NCBI RefSeq assembly: GCF_000633595.2
Contig: NZ_JIBU02000023.1
Coordinates: 310,001 to 374,000 of the forward strand
Direction of reading: 5' to 3'
DNA length: 64,000 bases
DNA from: Clostridium drakei
GTDB taxonomy: Bacteria > Bacillota > Clostridia > Clostridiales > Clostridiaceae
Notes under the pieces: model-generated
What the model saw: the letters and a program-made list of their open reading frames with translations, nothing else
Told to the model about the DNA's origin: nothing
The model's database searches: none
Translations under genes and position numbers: made by a program
Shown: piece after piece, positions 18,067 to 28,920 of the stretch
Numbering within the stretch: the stretch's first letter is position 1
Layout: each line of letters opens with the position of its first letter

Positions 18067-19926
18067 TTACTGACTTTTATTATTGTTACCTGAATTTGAT
18101 TTATTATTTGAATCGCTGGTACTGCTCTTATTCGGATCACCATTACTTTTGTTTGGATCTGTTTGATCACCTTTTTTTGGATCTACATTTGGATCAGAAT
18201 TCTTGTTATCTGGTTGAGTAGGTTGCTGTTCCTTATACTTATAATAAGTTAAATTAACAGTACTTCCTGCTTTTGCTTGTTCTCCACCTGAAATAGATTG
18301 ACTTATTACTTTTCCATCTTGTGATTTATCTGATGTATCTACTGCTGATTTTGTTACTTTGAAACCTGCACTAGATATTGTTCCTGACGCTTCATCAATA
18401 CCTTTCCCATTTACATCTGGAACAGTTAAATTCTTAACTTCTTGTCCTCTGCTCACTACAAGATTTATTTTGGTATCTGCTGTAGCATCTGAATCTGGTT
18501 GAGGATCTTGCTTTATTACATTTCCTTTAGGTACGCTATCATCATACTGTCGACTTACATCTCCAATCTTTAATCCACTTTTTTCTATAACATCTTTTGC
18601 AGAATCTAAATCCATACCTATTAAACTAGGAACTGCTAACTTATCTGGTCCACCACTTATACTAACTCTAACTTCTGAATTTACATTTACACTTGTTCCT
18701 GGGTCTGGATAAGTTCTAAGTACAGTCCCTTCTGGTTTATCACTCTTTTCCTTTCCTATAGAAACAAATTTCAACTTACTATCTTCAACAGCTTTTTTTG
18801 CATCTTCTTGCTTCATACCAACTATCTTAGGCACTGTAGTTTTAGCAGATGCCTTGTTAAGAGCAAAATATCCTGAAACCCCACCTATAACTAATACTAA
18901 TATTGCTGCAGTAACAAACATTAGTATTTTTCTTTTTTTAGGATCAATCATTGTTTTCTTTTTATCATAATGATCATCGTAATCATCATTATGGTTTTTA
19001 CCATTATCATATTTATTTTTATTGTATTTATCTTTATCATCTACTACTACAGCATCCATTACTCTAGTCATATCTTCATCAAAATCATTAGTAGAAATAT
19101 TAACTTCTTGATTTTTTTCTATCTTTCTAAGATCAGTAAGCATATCTTTTATTGTCTGATATCTTTTAATAGGCTCTTTTTCCACAGCTTTCAATATAAG
19201 ATTATTTAAATTATCAGGTATATTTTCATTTAACTGATTTGGTGGAATCACTGGTTCTTGTATATGCTTTAATGCTACTGATACTGGACTATCAGCATCA
19301 TAAGGTACTCTTCCTGTACACATTTCATAAATAACTATACCTAAAGAATATATATCTGTTCTACAGTCTACAAAACTTCCTTTAGCCTGTTCAGGCGAAA
19401 AGTAATGTGCTGATCCCATAACTTTGCTGGAATTAGTTATTGTAACTGAATTAGAAGCTTTGGCTATACCAAAATCAGTTACTTTTACTATTCCTTCATT
19501 AGTAACTAATATATTTTGAGGTTTTATATCCCTATGTATAATGTTGTTTCTATGTGCACAATCTAAAGCCCTAGCTATTTGAATAGCTAGATTTGCAGTT
19601 TTTGCTGTAGGGATCTTGCCTTGTTCACGAATTATTCGTTTTAAAGTTTTACCATTAACATATTCCATTACTATATAATTTATATCACCTTGTGTACCTA
19701 CGTCATAAATATTTACTATATTGTTATCTGAAAGACTGGCTACTGCTGTTGCTTCTCTTTTAAACTTTTCAACAAATTCTTTATCATCAGAATACTGTTC
19801 TTTTAATATTTTAACTGCTACATAACGATTTAATAAATGACATTTAGCCTTATAAACTAATGCCATACCTCCCTCACCTATTTTTTCTAACAATTCATAC
19901 CTATTACCTAGCATGGTTCCTATCAT
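18067..19926 (-). CDS. prkC: PASTA-domain Ser/Thr protein kinase PrkC
   Basis: A membrane kinase that senses peptidoglycan fragments and controls growth and germination in Bacillus. The 619-residue product has an N-terminal kinase (about 1-270) with [11 protein letters not shown], Lys39, HRDIKPQN (131-138) and DFG (151-153). An acidic, Asp/Lys/Asn-rich juxtamembrane stretch follows, then one membrane span (about 333-356) and three PASTA repeats. A low-complexity extracellular tail of about 50 residues ends the protein. I chose the ATG at 19926, after GGAGAG; it overlaps prpC by 23 bases. It pairs with the phosphatase PrpC. Confidence 0.95.
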   Translation of the reverse strand: MIGTMLGNRYELLEKIGEGGMALVYKAKCHLLNRYVAVKILKEQYSDDKEFVEKFKREATAVASLSDNNIVNIYDVGTQGDINYIVMEYVNGKTLKRIIREQGKIPTAKTANLAIQIARALDCAHRNNIIHRDIKPQNILVTNEGIVKVTDFGIAKASNSVTITNSSKVMGSAHYFSPEQAKGSFVDCRTDIYSLGIVIYEMCTGRVPYDADSPVSVALKHIQEPVIPPNQLNENIPDNLNNLILKAVEKEPIKRYQTIKDMLTDLRKIEKNQEVNISTNDFDEDMTRVMDAVVVDDKDKYNKNKYDNGKNHNDDYDDHYDKKKTMIDPKKRKILMFVTAAILVLVIGGVSGYFALNKASAKTTVPKIVGMKQEDAKKAVEDSKLKFVSIGKEKSDKPEGTVLRTYPDPGTSVNVNSEVRVSISGGPDKLAVPSLIGMDLDSAKDVIEKSGLKIGDVSRQYDDSVPKGNVIKQDPQPDSDATADTKINLVVSRGQEVKNLTVPDVNGKGIDEASGTISSAGFKVTKSAVDTSDKSQDGKVISQSISGGEQAKAGSTVNLTYYKYKEQQPTQPDNKNSDPNVDPKKGDQTDPNKSNGDPNKSSTSDSNNKSNSGNNNKSQ

Positions 19927-20653
19927 CTTCACACTCTCCTTCAAATACAATAACTGATATGTTATCTCTTCCACCCTTTAACTTACTAAGTCCTATTAGT
20001 TGCTTACATGCTCCCTGATTACTATTATTCATTATTATATCATACATTTCATTCAAACTTACTCCATTAGATAATCCATCAGTACACAAAATTATTTTTA
20101 ACGTATCAGATAAATTTGCTTCAAAAATATCTATATCCACATCTATATTTGTACCTAATGCTCTTGTTATTATATTTTTATTAGGATGACTTACAGCCTC
20201 TTCTTCAGTAATACTTCCTTCATCCACCAACTGCTGCACTAATGAATGATCCTTAGTTATTTTAACTATTCCATCATACTTCATAATATAACAGCTGCTA
20301 TCTCCTACATTAGCTACTATCATTTTATTTTCTTTAATTAAACATGCAGTTATAGTTGTCCCCATTCCATTAAGTTCAGAGCTATTTTTAGACAAATTAA
20401 AAATTTTTTCATTAGCTGATTTTATACCTGATTTCAATGTATCCTTCATACTCTCTATACTAATAAAGTTAACAAATGATTTTACATAATCAATAGTAGT
20501 GTCTACTGCCAATTTACTAGCAACTTCTCCGGCATTATGTCCTCCCATACCGTCGGCAATAACATAAATATCAAAGTTTTCACTTTGATAAAATCCAACT
20601 GAGTCTTCATTAATTTTCCTAACGTTACCTATATCTGACAACATCCCTACCAT
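19904..20653 (-). CDS. prpC: PP2C-type Ser/Thr phosphatase PrpC
   Basis: A manganese-dependent phosphatase that reverses PrkC phosphorylation. The 249-residue protein opens SDIGNVRKINEDSVGF and has VIADGMGGHNAGEVASKLA (about 31-49), VANVGDSSCYIM, SLVQQLVDEG and KGGRDNISVIV, the metal-binding Asp motifs of bacterial PP2C enzymes. GAGGGG precedes the ATG. It is four bases downstream of rlmN and overlaps prkC, the conserved kinase/phosphatase pair. Confidence 0.96.
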   Translation of the reverse strand: MVGMLSDIGNVRKINEDSVGFYQSENFDIYVIADGMGGHNAGEVASKLAVDTTIDYVKSFVNFISIESMKDTLKSGIKSANEKIFNLSKNSSELNGMGTTITACLIKENKMIVANVGDSSCYIMKYDGIVKITKDHSLVQQLVDEGSITEEEAVSHPNKNIITRALGTNIDVDIDIFEANLSDTLKIILCTDGLSNGVSLNEMYDIIMNNSNQGACKQLIGLSKLKGGRDNISVIVFEGECEDDRNHAR

Positions 20654-20656
20654 TTT

Positions 20657-21706
20657 TTACACCCCTCTTAAATAATTTTTAGATTTCAAATAGCTCCTTC
20701 TTAACTGACCACATGCAGCATTTATATCTGAGCCCATTTCTCTTCTAATAGTAGTTTCTATACCTTTTTTAATTAAAATGTTAGAGAAGTTTTTTATATT
20801 ATTTGTAGAAGATTTTTCAAAATTGTTTTCCCTTACTTTATTTACAGGTATAAGATTTACATGACATAAAATCCCCCTTAAAAGCTTAACTAATTCTTCT
20901 GCAGATTGAGCACTATCATTAACATCATTTACTAAAGCATATTCAAAGGTAATTCTTCTGTTTGTCTTACTTATATAATACTTACATGCTTCTATAATAT
21001 CGTTTATAGAATATTTATTAGCTATCGGCATCATAGTTTTTCTAAGTTCATCATTAGCAGCATGAAGTGATATTGCTAGTGTTATTTGATAATTTTTGTC
21101 TGCTAGTTCTTTAATTTTAGGAACTATACCACAAGTTGAAAGAGTTATGTGCCTTTGACCTATATTAAGACAATATTCAGCATTTACTAAGCTCAAAAAT
21201 TTTGTTACATTTTCATAGTTATCTAGAGGTTCGCCACTTCCCATTAAAACTATGTTCGATATTCTTTCCCCCATTTTTTCTTGAGCTTTTAAAATTTGAG
21301 CTATTATTTCACCACTACTTAAGTTTCTCACCATTCCATCTACAGTAGATGCACAAAACTTACATCCCATCCTACAGCCAACTTGAGTAGAAACACATAT
21401 AGAATTTCCATGTTTATATTTCATAACTACTGTTTCAATTATATTTCCATCCTTATATTCATAAAGAAATTTATGTGTATCATCATTTTGGGATTTGTAT
21501 ACTTCTATAATTTCTGGTATATCTATCTCAAAACATTTTATGAGTTTTTCTTTTGTTCCTTTGGGTAAATTATCCATTTTTTGAAAATTCCACTGATTGT
21601 TTTTGTATATCCAGTGAAATACTTGCTTAGCCCTAAATTCACTTTCTCCATTATCCTTCATCCATTGCTTTAGCTCTTCAAGGCTTAAGTCTAAAATATT
21701 ATCCAC
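20657..21706 (-). CDS. rlmN: Dual-specificity 23S rRNA/tRNA adenine-C2 methyltransferase
   Basis: A radical-SAM enzyme that methylates C2 of A2503 in 23S rRNA and A37 of some tRNAs. The 349-residue protein has CRMGCKFC (CxxxCxxC for the FeS cluster) after STQVG, then [13 protein letters not shown]. The C-terminal segment [13 protein letters not shown] carries the second catalytic cysteine. The start is GTG after AGGTG. It is 10 bases downstream of rsmB. Confidence 0.96.
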   Translation of the reverse strand: MDNILDLSLEELKQWMKDNGESEFRAKQVFHWIYKNNQWNFQKMDNLPKGTKEKLIKCFEIDIPEIIEVYKSQNDDTHKFLYEYKDGNIIETVVMKYKHGNSICVSTQVGCRMGCKFCASTVDGMVRNLSSGEIIAQILKAQEKMGERISNIVLMGSGEPLDNYENVTKFLSLVNAEYCLNIGQRHITLSTCGIVPKIKELADKNYQITLAISLHAANDELRKTMMPIANKYSINDIIEACKYYISKTNRRITFEYALVNDVNDSAQSAEELVKLLRGILCHVNLIPVNKVRENNFEKSSTNNIKNFSNILIKKGIETTIRREMGSDINAACGQLRRSYLKSKNYLRGV

Positions 21707-21715
21707 TAATTACAC

Positions 21716-23044
21716 CTACCCACGTCTTATCATTTTTGCAATAAAGAATCCATCCATGTATTTATTTGGTAATATGGTTATATATCCTTCATCATGATAA
21801 ATTATATTATCTAATTTCCCGTAATATATTGGTTCTATCTGAAAATCTGGTCTTTTCTTTATAAACCATTTTATGTTTTCTTCATTTTCTTCCTTGTTTA
21901 AAGTACAAGTAGCATAAATAAGTTTTCCATCTTTTTTAACATATTTAGCTGCATTGAGCATAATTGTCTTTTGAATTTTCACAAGACTTTCTAATGACTC
22001 TTTATCCTTATTCCACTTAATTTCTGGTTTCTTCCTTATAATCCCAAGTCCTGAACAAGGTACATCTATCAATACCCTATCGCCTTTTTCCTCATATATA
22101 TCCATATATTTAGAAGCATCTAAAATGCCACATTTTATATTTGTTATGCCAAGTCTCTTAGCATTTTCCCTTATTAAAGGCAGTTTATTTTCATGAATAT
22201 CAAAAGCATATATTTTCCCTTGATTATTTGTAAGTTCTGCTATATGGCAAGTTTTACCACCTGGAGCACTACATAAATCTAAAACAGTCATATTTTCTTT
22301 TAACTCCATAGAAGGAGCCACCATCATCGCACTTTCATCCTGAACAGTGATCAATCCATTTTTAAAAAGAGGATTATTCTCTATATTTCTGCCTCTATTT
22401 ATTATAATTGCTTCTGGACATACTTTTCCTTCTTCTATGTCATATTCATTTTCCTTAAGTTGTTCCCAAGCTTCTTCATAATTAGTTTTTAAATTATTTA
22501 CTCTTACTGTAATTGCAGGAACTTCATTCAATCCCTGTAATATTTTTTTAGTTTCTTCTTTTCCATACTGTTTATTAAATAAACTAACCATCCACTTAGG
22601 AAAAGAATAATCAAAACACATTTTTTCTATATCACTATTTTTATTATAATAATCTATATTATTGCTTCTAAGATAACTTCTTAAAACTCCATTTACAAGT
22701 CTTGCAGTCTTCACAGCTTTTCTCTTGGCCAATTCAACTGCCTCATTAACTATAGCAAACTCTGGTATTTTATCTAAATACTTTATCTGATAAATAGATA
22801 TCCTAAGTATATTTAGGATATCTATATCTAATTTTTTAAGTCCACTTTTTATATAGTAATTCAATATAGTATCTATTGTATATTTGTATTTTAAGGTTCC
22901 ATATACTATTTCTGTTACTAAAGCTTTATCTTTATCATTCATATCAGATCTATTTAGTTCTTTTCCTATAACTATATTAGAGTATGAATTTCCACAAAAT
23001 ACTTCTTTAAGTATTTTAACTGCCGTTTTTCTAGCACTATCCAT
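21716..23044 (-). CDS. rsmB: 16S rRNA (cytosine967-C5)-methyltransferase
   Basis: The 442-residue protein has an N-terminal NusB-like domain (about 1-140) and a C-terminal SAM domain. DLCSAPGGKTCHIAEL is the SAM motif, and VPCSGLGIIRKKPEIKW carries the catalytic cysteine; YATCTLNKEENEENI holds the second conserved cysteine. GAGG precedes the ATG. It lies between the zinc peptidase gene and rlmN. Confidence 0.95.
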   Translation of the reverse strand: MDSARKTAVKILKEVFCGNSYSNIVIGKELNRSDMNDKDKALVTEIVYGTLKYKYTIDTILNYYIKSGLKKLDIDILNILRISIYQIKYLDKIPEFAIVNEAVELAKRKAVKTARLVNGVLRSYLRSNNIDYYNKNSDIEKMCFDYSFPKWMVSLFNKQYGKEETKKILQGLNEVPAITVRVNNLKTNYEEAWEQLKENEYDIEEGKVCPEAIIINRGRNIENNPLFKNGLITVQDESAMMVAPSMELKENMTVLDLCSAPGGKTCHIAELTNNQGKIYAFDIHENKLPLIRENAKRLGITNIKCGILDASKYMDIYEEKGDRVLIDVPCSGLGIIRKKPEIKWNKDKESLESLVKIQKTIMLNAAKYVKKDGKLIYATCTLNKEENEENIKWFIKKRPDFQIEPIYYGKLDNIIYHDEGYITILPNKYMDGFFIAKMIRRG

Positions 23045-23069
23045 TATATTACCTCTGCTTCAATTATTT

Positions 23070-23750
23070 TTAATCTTCTCTTCTACTAATAAGTATTAAT
23101 CTTATCAAGTTTGATATAGCTGTTATAGCTGCTGCTACATATGTCATAGCAGCTGCACTTAACACAGATTTAGCTCCTCTTAGTTCCTCACTATATAGTA
23201 TACCTCTTTTTTCCAATATCCTTAATGCTCTACTGGAAGCATCAAATTCCACAGGTAATGTTATAAGTTGAAATATAACTACTGCTGAGAATAATAATAT
23301 TCCAAAATTAATTAGAGGTTTTATACCAAGTACAAACCCTGCAAGAAATAATAACCATGAAATATTTGAACTAAAATTCACCACAGGAACTATTGAATTC
23401 CTAATTACTAAAGGTGCATAACGTTCTTTATGTTGAAAAGCATGGCCTGTTTCGTGAGCTGCCACTCCGATAGAAGCTACAGAATTTCCATAAAAAACTT
23501 CTTCTGAAAGCCTCATTACTCTATTAGTTGGATCATAATGATCTGTAAGCTTTCCTGGAATGACTTCTACTGGTACATCATATAATCCATTATTGTCAAG
23601 TAACATTCTTGCAACTTGTGATCCTGTATATCCATTACGATTTCCAAATTTTGAATACTTGTCAAAAGTAGAAGAAACCTTATATTGAGCCACAGCTGCT
23701 ATTATTAATGCTGGAATTAATATAATGAAACTACTATCAAAATAAAACAT
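23070..23750 (-). CDS. Membrane zinc metallopeptidase, YugP family
   Basis: The 226-residue protein has an N-terminal membrane span (about 6-22), HETGH at 99-103 within VAAHETGHAFQHKERY, and two or three hydrophobic spans in the C-terminal half (around 128-170 and 198-218). This is the DUF2268-like YugP architecture, predicted to cleave membrane proteins; no substrate is known. GGAG precedes the ATG. It lies inside the fmt-rsmB segment of the operon, where B. subtilis has no such gene; many clostridia do. Confidence 0.88.
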   Translation of the reverse strand: MFYFDSSFIILIPALIIAAVAQYKVSSTFDKYSKFGNRNGYTGSQVARMLLDNNGLYDVPVEVIPGKLTDHYDPTNRVMRLSEEVFYGNSVASIGVAAHETGHAFQHKERYAPLVIRNSIVPVVNFSSNISWLLFLAGFVLGIKPLINFGILLFSAVVIFQLITLPVEFDASSRALRILEKRGILYSEELRGAKSVLSAAAMTYVAAAITAISNLIRLILISRRED

Positions 23751-23789
23751 AGCTACACTCTCCTTTTCAATTACTTAAATTAAAGTAAT

Positions 23790-24722
23790 TTATTCTCCCA
23801 ATATAATACCTTTATTTAGTTTATGTCCTCTTATATATTCGCTAACCTTCATTGGCTTACCACCTGAAAATTGTATACTCGTTAAAAGTAAAATTCCTTC
23901 TTTGCAAGCAACTTTTATTCCTTCATCACACACATCTATTACATATCCAGGATTATAATTATTATTTTCATTTAGCATACTTGCTTCATAAATTTTCATA
24001 TTTTTTCCTTCATAATGAGTATATGCAATAGGCCAAGGATTTAATCCTCTAATTAAATTTTTTATTTGCTTATTACTTGAATTCCAATCTATTTTAGCCA
24101 TATCCTTATTTAGCATGGATGCATAAGCAGTGGTTGAATCTCCTTGTTTTTCTCTATTTATAGTTTTGTCTTCAATACCTTCTAAAGTTCTAACTAAAAG
24201 CTCTGCTCCATCTTCCATTAAAATATCATGAAGTTCTCCTGCTGTCATATCTTCTGCAATATCCACATGGCTTTTTAAAAGCATATCACCAGTGTCTAGA
24301 CCAACATCCATAAACATAGTTGTGTTTCCACTTTCCTTCTCCCCATTTATTATAGCCCAATTTAGAGGTGCAGCTCCTCTATACTTTGGAAGAAGTGAAG
24401 CATGTAAATTTATGCACCCATGTTTAGGTATATCTAATACTTCTTTTGTAAGTATCTGCCCATATGCCACTACTACTATAAAATCAGGACTCATATTCTT
24501 TAAGCTTTCTAACGCTTCAATATCTTTTCTTAATTTTTCTGGTTGATATACAGGTATATCATGTTCTAGTGCTACTTCTTTTACTGCTGACATACCTAAT
24601 TTTTTTCCTCTTCCTTTAGGTTTATCAGGTTGAGTAAAGACAGCTATTACATTAAATTTTTCTATAAGTTTTTTCAATGAAGGAACAGCAAAATCTGGTG
24701 TTCCCATAAAGACTATATTCAT
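23790..24722 (-). CDS. fmt: Methionyl-tRNA formyltransferase
   Basis: Formylates initiator Met-tRNA using 10-formyl-THF. The 310-residue protein opens [15 protein letters not shown] and has [30 protein letters not shown] (catalytic Asn/His) and [13 protein letters not shown], plus a C-terminal OB-like domain. I chose the ATG at 24722; a TTG seven codons upstream would overlap def more deeply and lies on the GGAG. It is next to def, which removes the formyl group later. Confidence 0.96.
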   Translation of the reverse strand: MNIVFMGTPDFAVPSLKKLIEKFNVIAVFTQPDKPKGRGKKLGMSAVKEVALEHDIPVYQPEKLRKDIEALESLKNMSPDFIVVVAYGQILTKEVLDIPKHGCINLHASLLPKYRGAAPLNWAIINGEKESGNTTMFMDVGLDTGDMLLKSHVDIAEDMTAGELHDILMEDGAELLVRTLEGIEDKTINREKQGDSTTAYASMLNKDMAKIDWNSSNKQIKNLIRGLNPWPIAYTHYEGKNMKIYEASMLNENNNYNPGYVIDVCDEGIKVACKEGILLLTSIQFSGGKPMKVSEYIRGHKLNKGIILGE

Positions 24723-24726
24723 ACTT

Positions 24727-25182
24727 CTAATTTTCTCCTTCAATTTCTAAAATTTTATCAACAAACAATATCCCCTCTAAATGATCTATTTCGTGGCATA
24801 ATGCTCTTGCAAGCAATTCCTCACCTTCTACTATAATTTCTTCTCCTTTTTCATTTAAAGCTTTTACTTTTACTTTGTAGGGTCTTTCCACTTTTCCTTG
24901 CTCACCAGGTACACTTAAACATCCTTCTTCATCGATGTAACTACCTTCCGTAGATATAATTTCAGGATTTACAAGTTTTAATATTCCCTCACCTACATCT
25001 ATTACTACGACTCTTTTAAGTATACCTACTTGAGGAGCTGCAAGTCCTACTCCATCAGCCTCATACATTGTTTCTGCCATATCATCTAACAATGTTACAA
25101 TTCTATCATCTATATTTTCTACTTTTCTACTCTTTTTTCTTAATAAATCATCACCATATTTTCTAATATTTCTTAAAGCCAT
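24727..25182 (-). CDS. def: Peptide deformylase
   Basis: A metalloenzyme that removes N-formyl groups from new proteins. The 151-residue protein has all three motifs: [10 protein letters not shown] (about 40-49), EEGCLSVPG with the metal-binding Cys, and CHEIDHLEG with the two metal-binding His and catalytic Glu. AGGAGG precedes the ATG. It lies between priA and fmt. Confidence 0.97.
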   Translation of the reverse strand: MALRNIRKYGDDLLRKKSRKVENIDDRIVTLLDDMAETMYEADGVGLAAPQVGILKRVVVIDVGEGILKLVNPEIISTEGSYIDEEGCLSVPGEQGKVERPYKVKVKALNEKGEEIIVEGEELLARALCHEIDHLEGILFVDKILEIEGEN

Positions 25183-25224
25183 TACTTTTACCTCCTAATT
25201 TAAATACAAACTTTATTTAACCAA

Positions 25225-27429
25225 CTATAATAAACTATTAGGGTTTACATCAATACTTACCCTTATATCATTATAAACATTTTTTAATAAATCATAAACT
25301 AGTTTTCTTATTTTTTCCTTAACTTCCTTTTCTATATTGCCCTTTAATATTATTTGCCACCTATAAAACTCTTTAATTTTAGAAATTTCACAAGGACAAG
25401 GTCCTAATATTTTAATTGTATCATTTTTTTCTAATATATTTTTTAAAAATATACCAACATTTTGTATACTTTTTATTAATACATTTTCGTTTTTGCTACT
25501 CATATTAATAAGAAATAAATCAACAAAAGGTGGATACTCCATAATATTCCTAACTTTTATTTCTTCTTCATAGAAATCTTTATAATTATTGTTAGCTGCA
25601 CATATTATACTATAGTTTTCTGGACTATATGTTTGAATAATAACTTCTCCTCTTTTTTCTCCTCTACCAGCTCTACCTGAAACCTGTGTAATAAGTTGAA
25701 ATGTCCTTTCACTAGATCTGAAGTCTGGCAAATTCAAAGATAAGTCTGCTGCAATTATCCCTACTAAAGTAACATTTTTAAAGTCTAATCCTTTTGCTAC
25801 CATTTGAGTTCCTATGAGTATATCTGCTTTTTCTTGTTTAAAAGTGTTATATATTGTTTCATAAGAATTTTTACCTCTAGTAGTGTCAAAATCCATTCTT
25901 AAAGTTCTAGCATCAGGAAAATATTTTTGTATCTCCTGTTCTATCTTTTCAGTACCAACGCCAAAATATTTAACATACTTACTTCCACATTCAGGACAAA
26001 TACTAGATGATTTTCTACTACTGCCACAATAATGGCACACCAATTTTTTTTCATCTCTATGATAAGTTAGAGATATATCACAGTTATCACACTTGAATAC
26101 ATACCCACACTTTCTACAAGAAACAAATGTTGAGAAACCTCTTCTATTTAAAAAAAGTATTATTTGTTCTTTTCTATTCAATCTTTCTTCTATAGATTCA
26201 TAAAGTTTCTTACTAAAAATAGATTTATTATTGTTTAGCAATTCTTGTCTCATATCTACAATTTTAATTTTAGGCATAATAGCATTATCAGCTCTATTTT
26301 TTATAGTTATAAGTTCTATATCTTTATTTTTGCATCTATAGTAGGTTTCTACTGATGGGGTGGCCGAGCCTAGGATTAACTTGCAATTACTTATTTTACA
26401 TTTCATTTCTCCAATTTCCCTTGCATTATATTTAGGATTACTATCAGATTTATAACTTCCTTCATGTTCTTCATCTATTACTATGATTCCTAAATTGCTA
26501 AAGGGAAGAAATATTGCAGATCTAGCTCCTATTGCTACTTTAACTTTTCCTTCCTTTACTCTTAGCCATTCATCGTATCTTTCCCCTGGTGATAACTTAC
26601 TGTGAAAAACACTTATATCTTTTCCAAACCTTCCTTTAAACCTTTCCACCATTTGAGGTGTAAGTGCAATTTCAGGCACTAGTATTATAGATTCTTTATT
26701 TTTTTCCATCATGTTACTTACCAAGTGCATGTATATTTCCGTTTTCCCACTACCTGTAACTCCATGTATCATAAAGAGACTTTGGGATGAATTTAATATA
26801 GTATCTACAGCATTTTGCTGTTCCTCATTTAAAATCTTCTTAGAATATTTTTCATACTGTCTTACATTATATCTATTTACCACATTCTCTTTTTGATCGA
26901 GAAAACCATGTTTTATCATTGTATTTATGGAAGATAGTGATACACTAAATTTTTTCGCTAAAGCATTCTTATTATAAATACCTGGATTTTTTTTTACTAT
27001 ATAGTATATACTTAAATATGGTTCTTTTTTAAATTTTTCACTTAGATCCACTTCTCCTGTATACACTTGTATTTCTGTTTTATTTTTCATTCCACTAGAA
27101 ATACCTGTTGGAATAAAAACTTTTATACATTCCAAATAAGTTGATAAATATTTATTTTTCATCTCTTTAATAAGAATTACATCATCTCTGGTAAACAAGG
27201 TAAACTTATCACATATTCCTGATATTTCTTTAATTCTTGTATTACCTGTATATTCATCATAAAGTTCTACTACAAATCCATCTATCTTTTTATTTCCCAT
27301 ACCAAAAGGGACTTTTACCCTAATGCCAATATCTATTTTGTTTACTAATGTTTCTGGTATTTTATATGTAAAAATCCTATCTACTTGTAAGGAACTATTA
27401 CTAACTACAATACCTGCATAACTGTACAC
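25225..27429 (-). CDS. priA: Primosomal helicase PriA
   Basis: Restarts collapsed replication forks by loading the replisome. The 734-residue SF2 helicase has an N-terminal DNA-binding domain, Walker A GVTGSGKTEIY, DEEH, a zinc region with paired CxxC motifs (CRKCGYVFKCDNC, CHYCG, CPECG), and the C-terminal QVSGRAGRG motif. The start is GTG after AGGGTG. A strong hairpin (27460-27503) sits in the gap between coaBC and this gene. Confidence 0.96.
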   Translation of the reverse strand: MYSYAGIVVSNSSLQVDRIFTYKIPETLVNKIDIGIRVKVPFGMGNKKIDGFVVELYDEYTGNTRIKEISGICDKFTLFTRDDVILIKEMKNKYLSTYLECIKVFIPTGISSGMKNKTEIQVYTGEVDLSEKFKKEPYLSIYYIVKKNPGIYNKNALAKKFSVSLSSINTMIKHGFLDQKENVVNRYNVRQYEKYSKKILNEEQQNAVDTILNSSQSLFMIHGVTGSGKTEIYMHLVSNMMEKNKESIILVPEIALTPQMVERFKGRFGKDISVFHSKLSPGERYDEWLRVKEGKVKVAIGARSAIFLPFSNLGIIVIDEEHEGSYKSDSNPKYNAREIGEMKCKISNCKLILGSATPSVETYYRCKNKDIELITIKNRADNAIMPKIKIVDMRQELLNNNKSIFSKKLYESIEERLNRKEQIILFLNRRGFSTFVSCRKCGYVFKCDNCDISLTYHRDEKKLVCHYCGSSRKSSSICPECGSKYVKYFGVGTEKIEQEIQKYFPDARTLRMDFDTTRGKNSYETIYNTFKQEKADILIGTQMVAKGLDFKNVTLVGIIAADLSLNLPDFRSSERTFQLITQVSGRAGRGEKRGEVIIQTYSPENYSIICAANNNYKDFYEEEIKVRNIMEYPPFVDLFLINMSSKNENVLIKSIQNVGIFLKNILEKNDTIKILGPCPCEISKIKEFYRWQIILKGNIEKEVKEKIRKLVYDLLKNVYNDIRVSIDVNPNSLL

Positions 27430-27459
27430 TTAATCACCCTTTGTTTTCAATACTAAATA

Positions 27460-27503
27460 GGAGAGGTATTACCTTACGATAAATCGTAAGTTTCAACCCC
27501 TCC
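27460..27503 (-). promoter_or_regulatory. Two-part hairpin between coaBC and priA
   Basis: CTTACGAT (27473-27480) and ATCGTAAG (27483-27490) form a perfect 8-bp stem with a 2-base loop. An outer GGAGAGG (27460-27466) / CCCCTCC (27497-27503) stem with one mismatch closes it. There is no T run on either side, so it is not an obvious terminator. It could be an mRNA processing or stability element, or a protein-binding site. Confidence 0.45.
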
Positions 27504-27510
27504 CCAAAAT

Positions 27511-28698
27511 TTATTTTTCATTTATTAAATCAAATAATTTCTTTGCAACTTGCCTTTTAGACATCTTTTCTAAATCAATTTTTCTTCCATCTTTACACAA
27601 AATAGTTACTTTATTGTTATCAGAAGCAAAACCTGTATCTGATGCTGTTATATCATTTGCAACAATATAATCTAAATTTTTAGCCTTCAGTTTTTTCTGT
27701 GCGTTTTCTAATAAATCATTACTTTCCGCAGCAAATCCTACAAGTATTTGTTTCTTCTTTAAAGTCCCTAACTTTTTAAGTATATCCTCATCTTTAACAA
27801 GTTTTAATTCAAACTCATCTTGAGATTTTTTTATTTTCTTTTTGGAATAATCCTTTGGCTTATAATCCGCTACAGCTGCAGCTTTTATTACTATATGCTG
27901 CTTTTCAAAGTTATCTATAACACTATTGAGCATTTCCTTATTAGTCTTAACATGAATTACATTTACTCCAGCAGGAGCCTTAATATAAGTATCTCCAGAT
28001 ATTAAGGTTACATCTGCTCCTCTGTCTCTAGCTTCTTCTGCTACAGAATAACCCATTTTCCCCGAAGACCTATTGGTTATGTATCTAACAGGATCCATTG
28101 ACGCTATAGTTGGTCCTGCTGTTACTAAAACTTTTTTACCTTCAAGATCTTTTATATCATACATCATGCTTTGTACAAACTCTGATATAAGTTCTGTATT
28201 AGCAAGTTTACCTTCACCTTCATCACCACAAGCCAATCTTCCTGACTCAGGGTATATAAACTTATATCCAAACTTAATAAGTTTTCCCATGTTATCTTGT
28301 ACTATAGGATTATTATACATATTAGTGTTCATAGCAGGTGCAAAAACTACTGGTGCTTTAGTAGCCATAATAGTTGTAGATAATAAATCATCTGCTATGC
28401 CACTAGCAACTTTTCCTATTATATTTGCTGTAGCTGGAACTATTAACATCAAATCTGCTTTTTTTGCAAGCGAAATATGTTGGATTTCCCAAGCTTTAGG
28501 TTCAGAAAACATATCAAAATTAACTATATTTTCACTTAATGTCTGAAAGCTTAAAGGAGTTAGAAATTCTAAAGCTGCCTTAGTCATAATTACATGTATT
28601 TCAAAATCTTTTTTCTTTAGTTTACTTATTACATCTAAAGCCTTATAAGCTGCAATACCACCTGTTACACCTATAACTATAGTCTTCTTGTTATTCAC
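27511..28698 (-). CDS. coaBC: Bifunctional phosphopantothenoylcysteine decarboxylase/synthetase
   Basis: Couples cysteine to 4'-phosphopantothenate and decarboxylates the product, steps two and three of CoA synthesis. The 395-residue protein has an N-terminal flavin CoaC domain (GVTGGIAAYKALDVI, PAMNTNMYNNP) and a C-terminal CoaB domain (VLVTAGPTIASMDPVRYITNRSSGKMG, AAVADYKPK). The start is GTG with a weak upstream site, four bases after rpoZ, suggesting coupled translation. Confidence 0.96.
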   Translation of the reverse strand: MNNKKTIVIGVTGGIAAYKALDVISKLKKKDFEIHVIMTKAALEFLTPLSFQTLSENIVNFDMFSEPKAWEIQHISLAKKADLMLIVPATANIIGKVASGIADDLLSTTIMATKAPVVFAPAMNTNMYNNPIVQDNMGKLIKFGYKFIYPESGRLACGDEGEGKLANTELISEFVQSMMYDIKDLEGKKVLVTAGPTIASMDPVRYITNRSSGKMGYSVAEEARDRGADVTLISGDTYIKAPAGVNVIHVKTNKEMLNSVIDNFEKQHIVIKAAAVADYKPKDYSKKKIKKSQDEFELKLVKDEDILKKLGTLKKKQILVGFAAESNDLLENAQKKLKAKNLDYIVANDITASDTGFASDNNKVTILCKDGRKIDLEKMSKRQVAKKLFDLINEK

Positions 28699-28701
28699 TG
28701 T

Positions 28702-28920
28702 TTATTTAATACCTTCTTTGACTGTAGTATAAGTGATAACTCCTTGACTAATTTCATTTATTGCTATTGTAACAGGTTTAGTAGAAGTAATTCTTACCAT
28801 AGGTTCTGCACCTTCAATTAATTGTCTAGCCCTTTTAGCTGTCATTGTAACTAATGTATATCTATTGTCTATTTTTTTTAATAAATCTACTACTGATGGA
28901 TTAATCATAGAGTTGCTCAT
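28702..28920 (-). CDS. rpoZ: RNA polymerase omega subunit
   Basis: A 72-residue subunit that helps fold and assemble beta'. The core NRYTLVTMTAKRARQLIEG is diagnostic. GGAGGG precedes the ATG, inside the end of gmk, which it overlaps by 20 bases. The gmk-rpoZ-coaBC order is standard. Confidence 0.95.
   Translation of the reverse strand: MSNSMINPSVVDLLKKIDNRYTLVTMTAKRARQLIEGAEPMVRITSTKPVTIAINEISQGVITYTTVKEGIK

Noticed and set aside
28073-28546. 157-codon plus-strand frame
   Set aside because: Antisense to coaBC, whose motifs are complete; it is a shadow of that frame.
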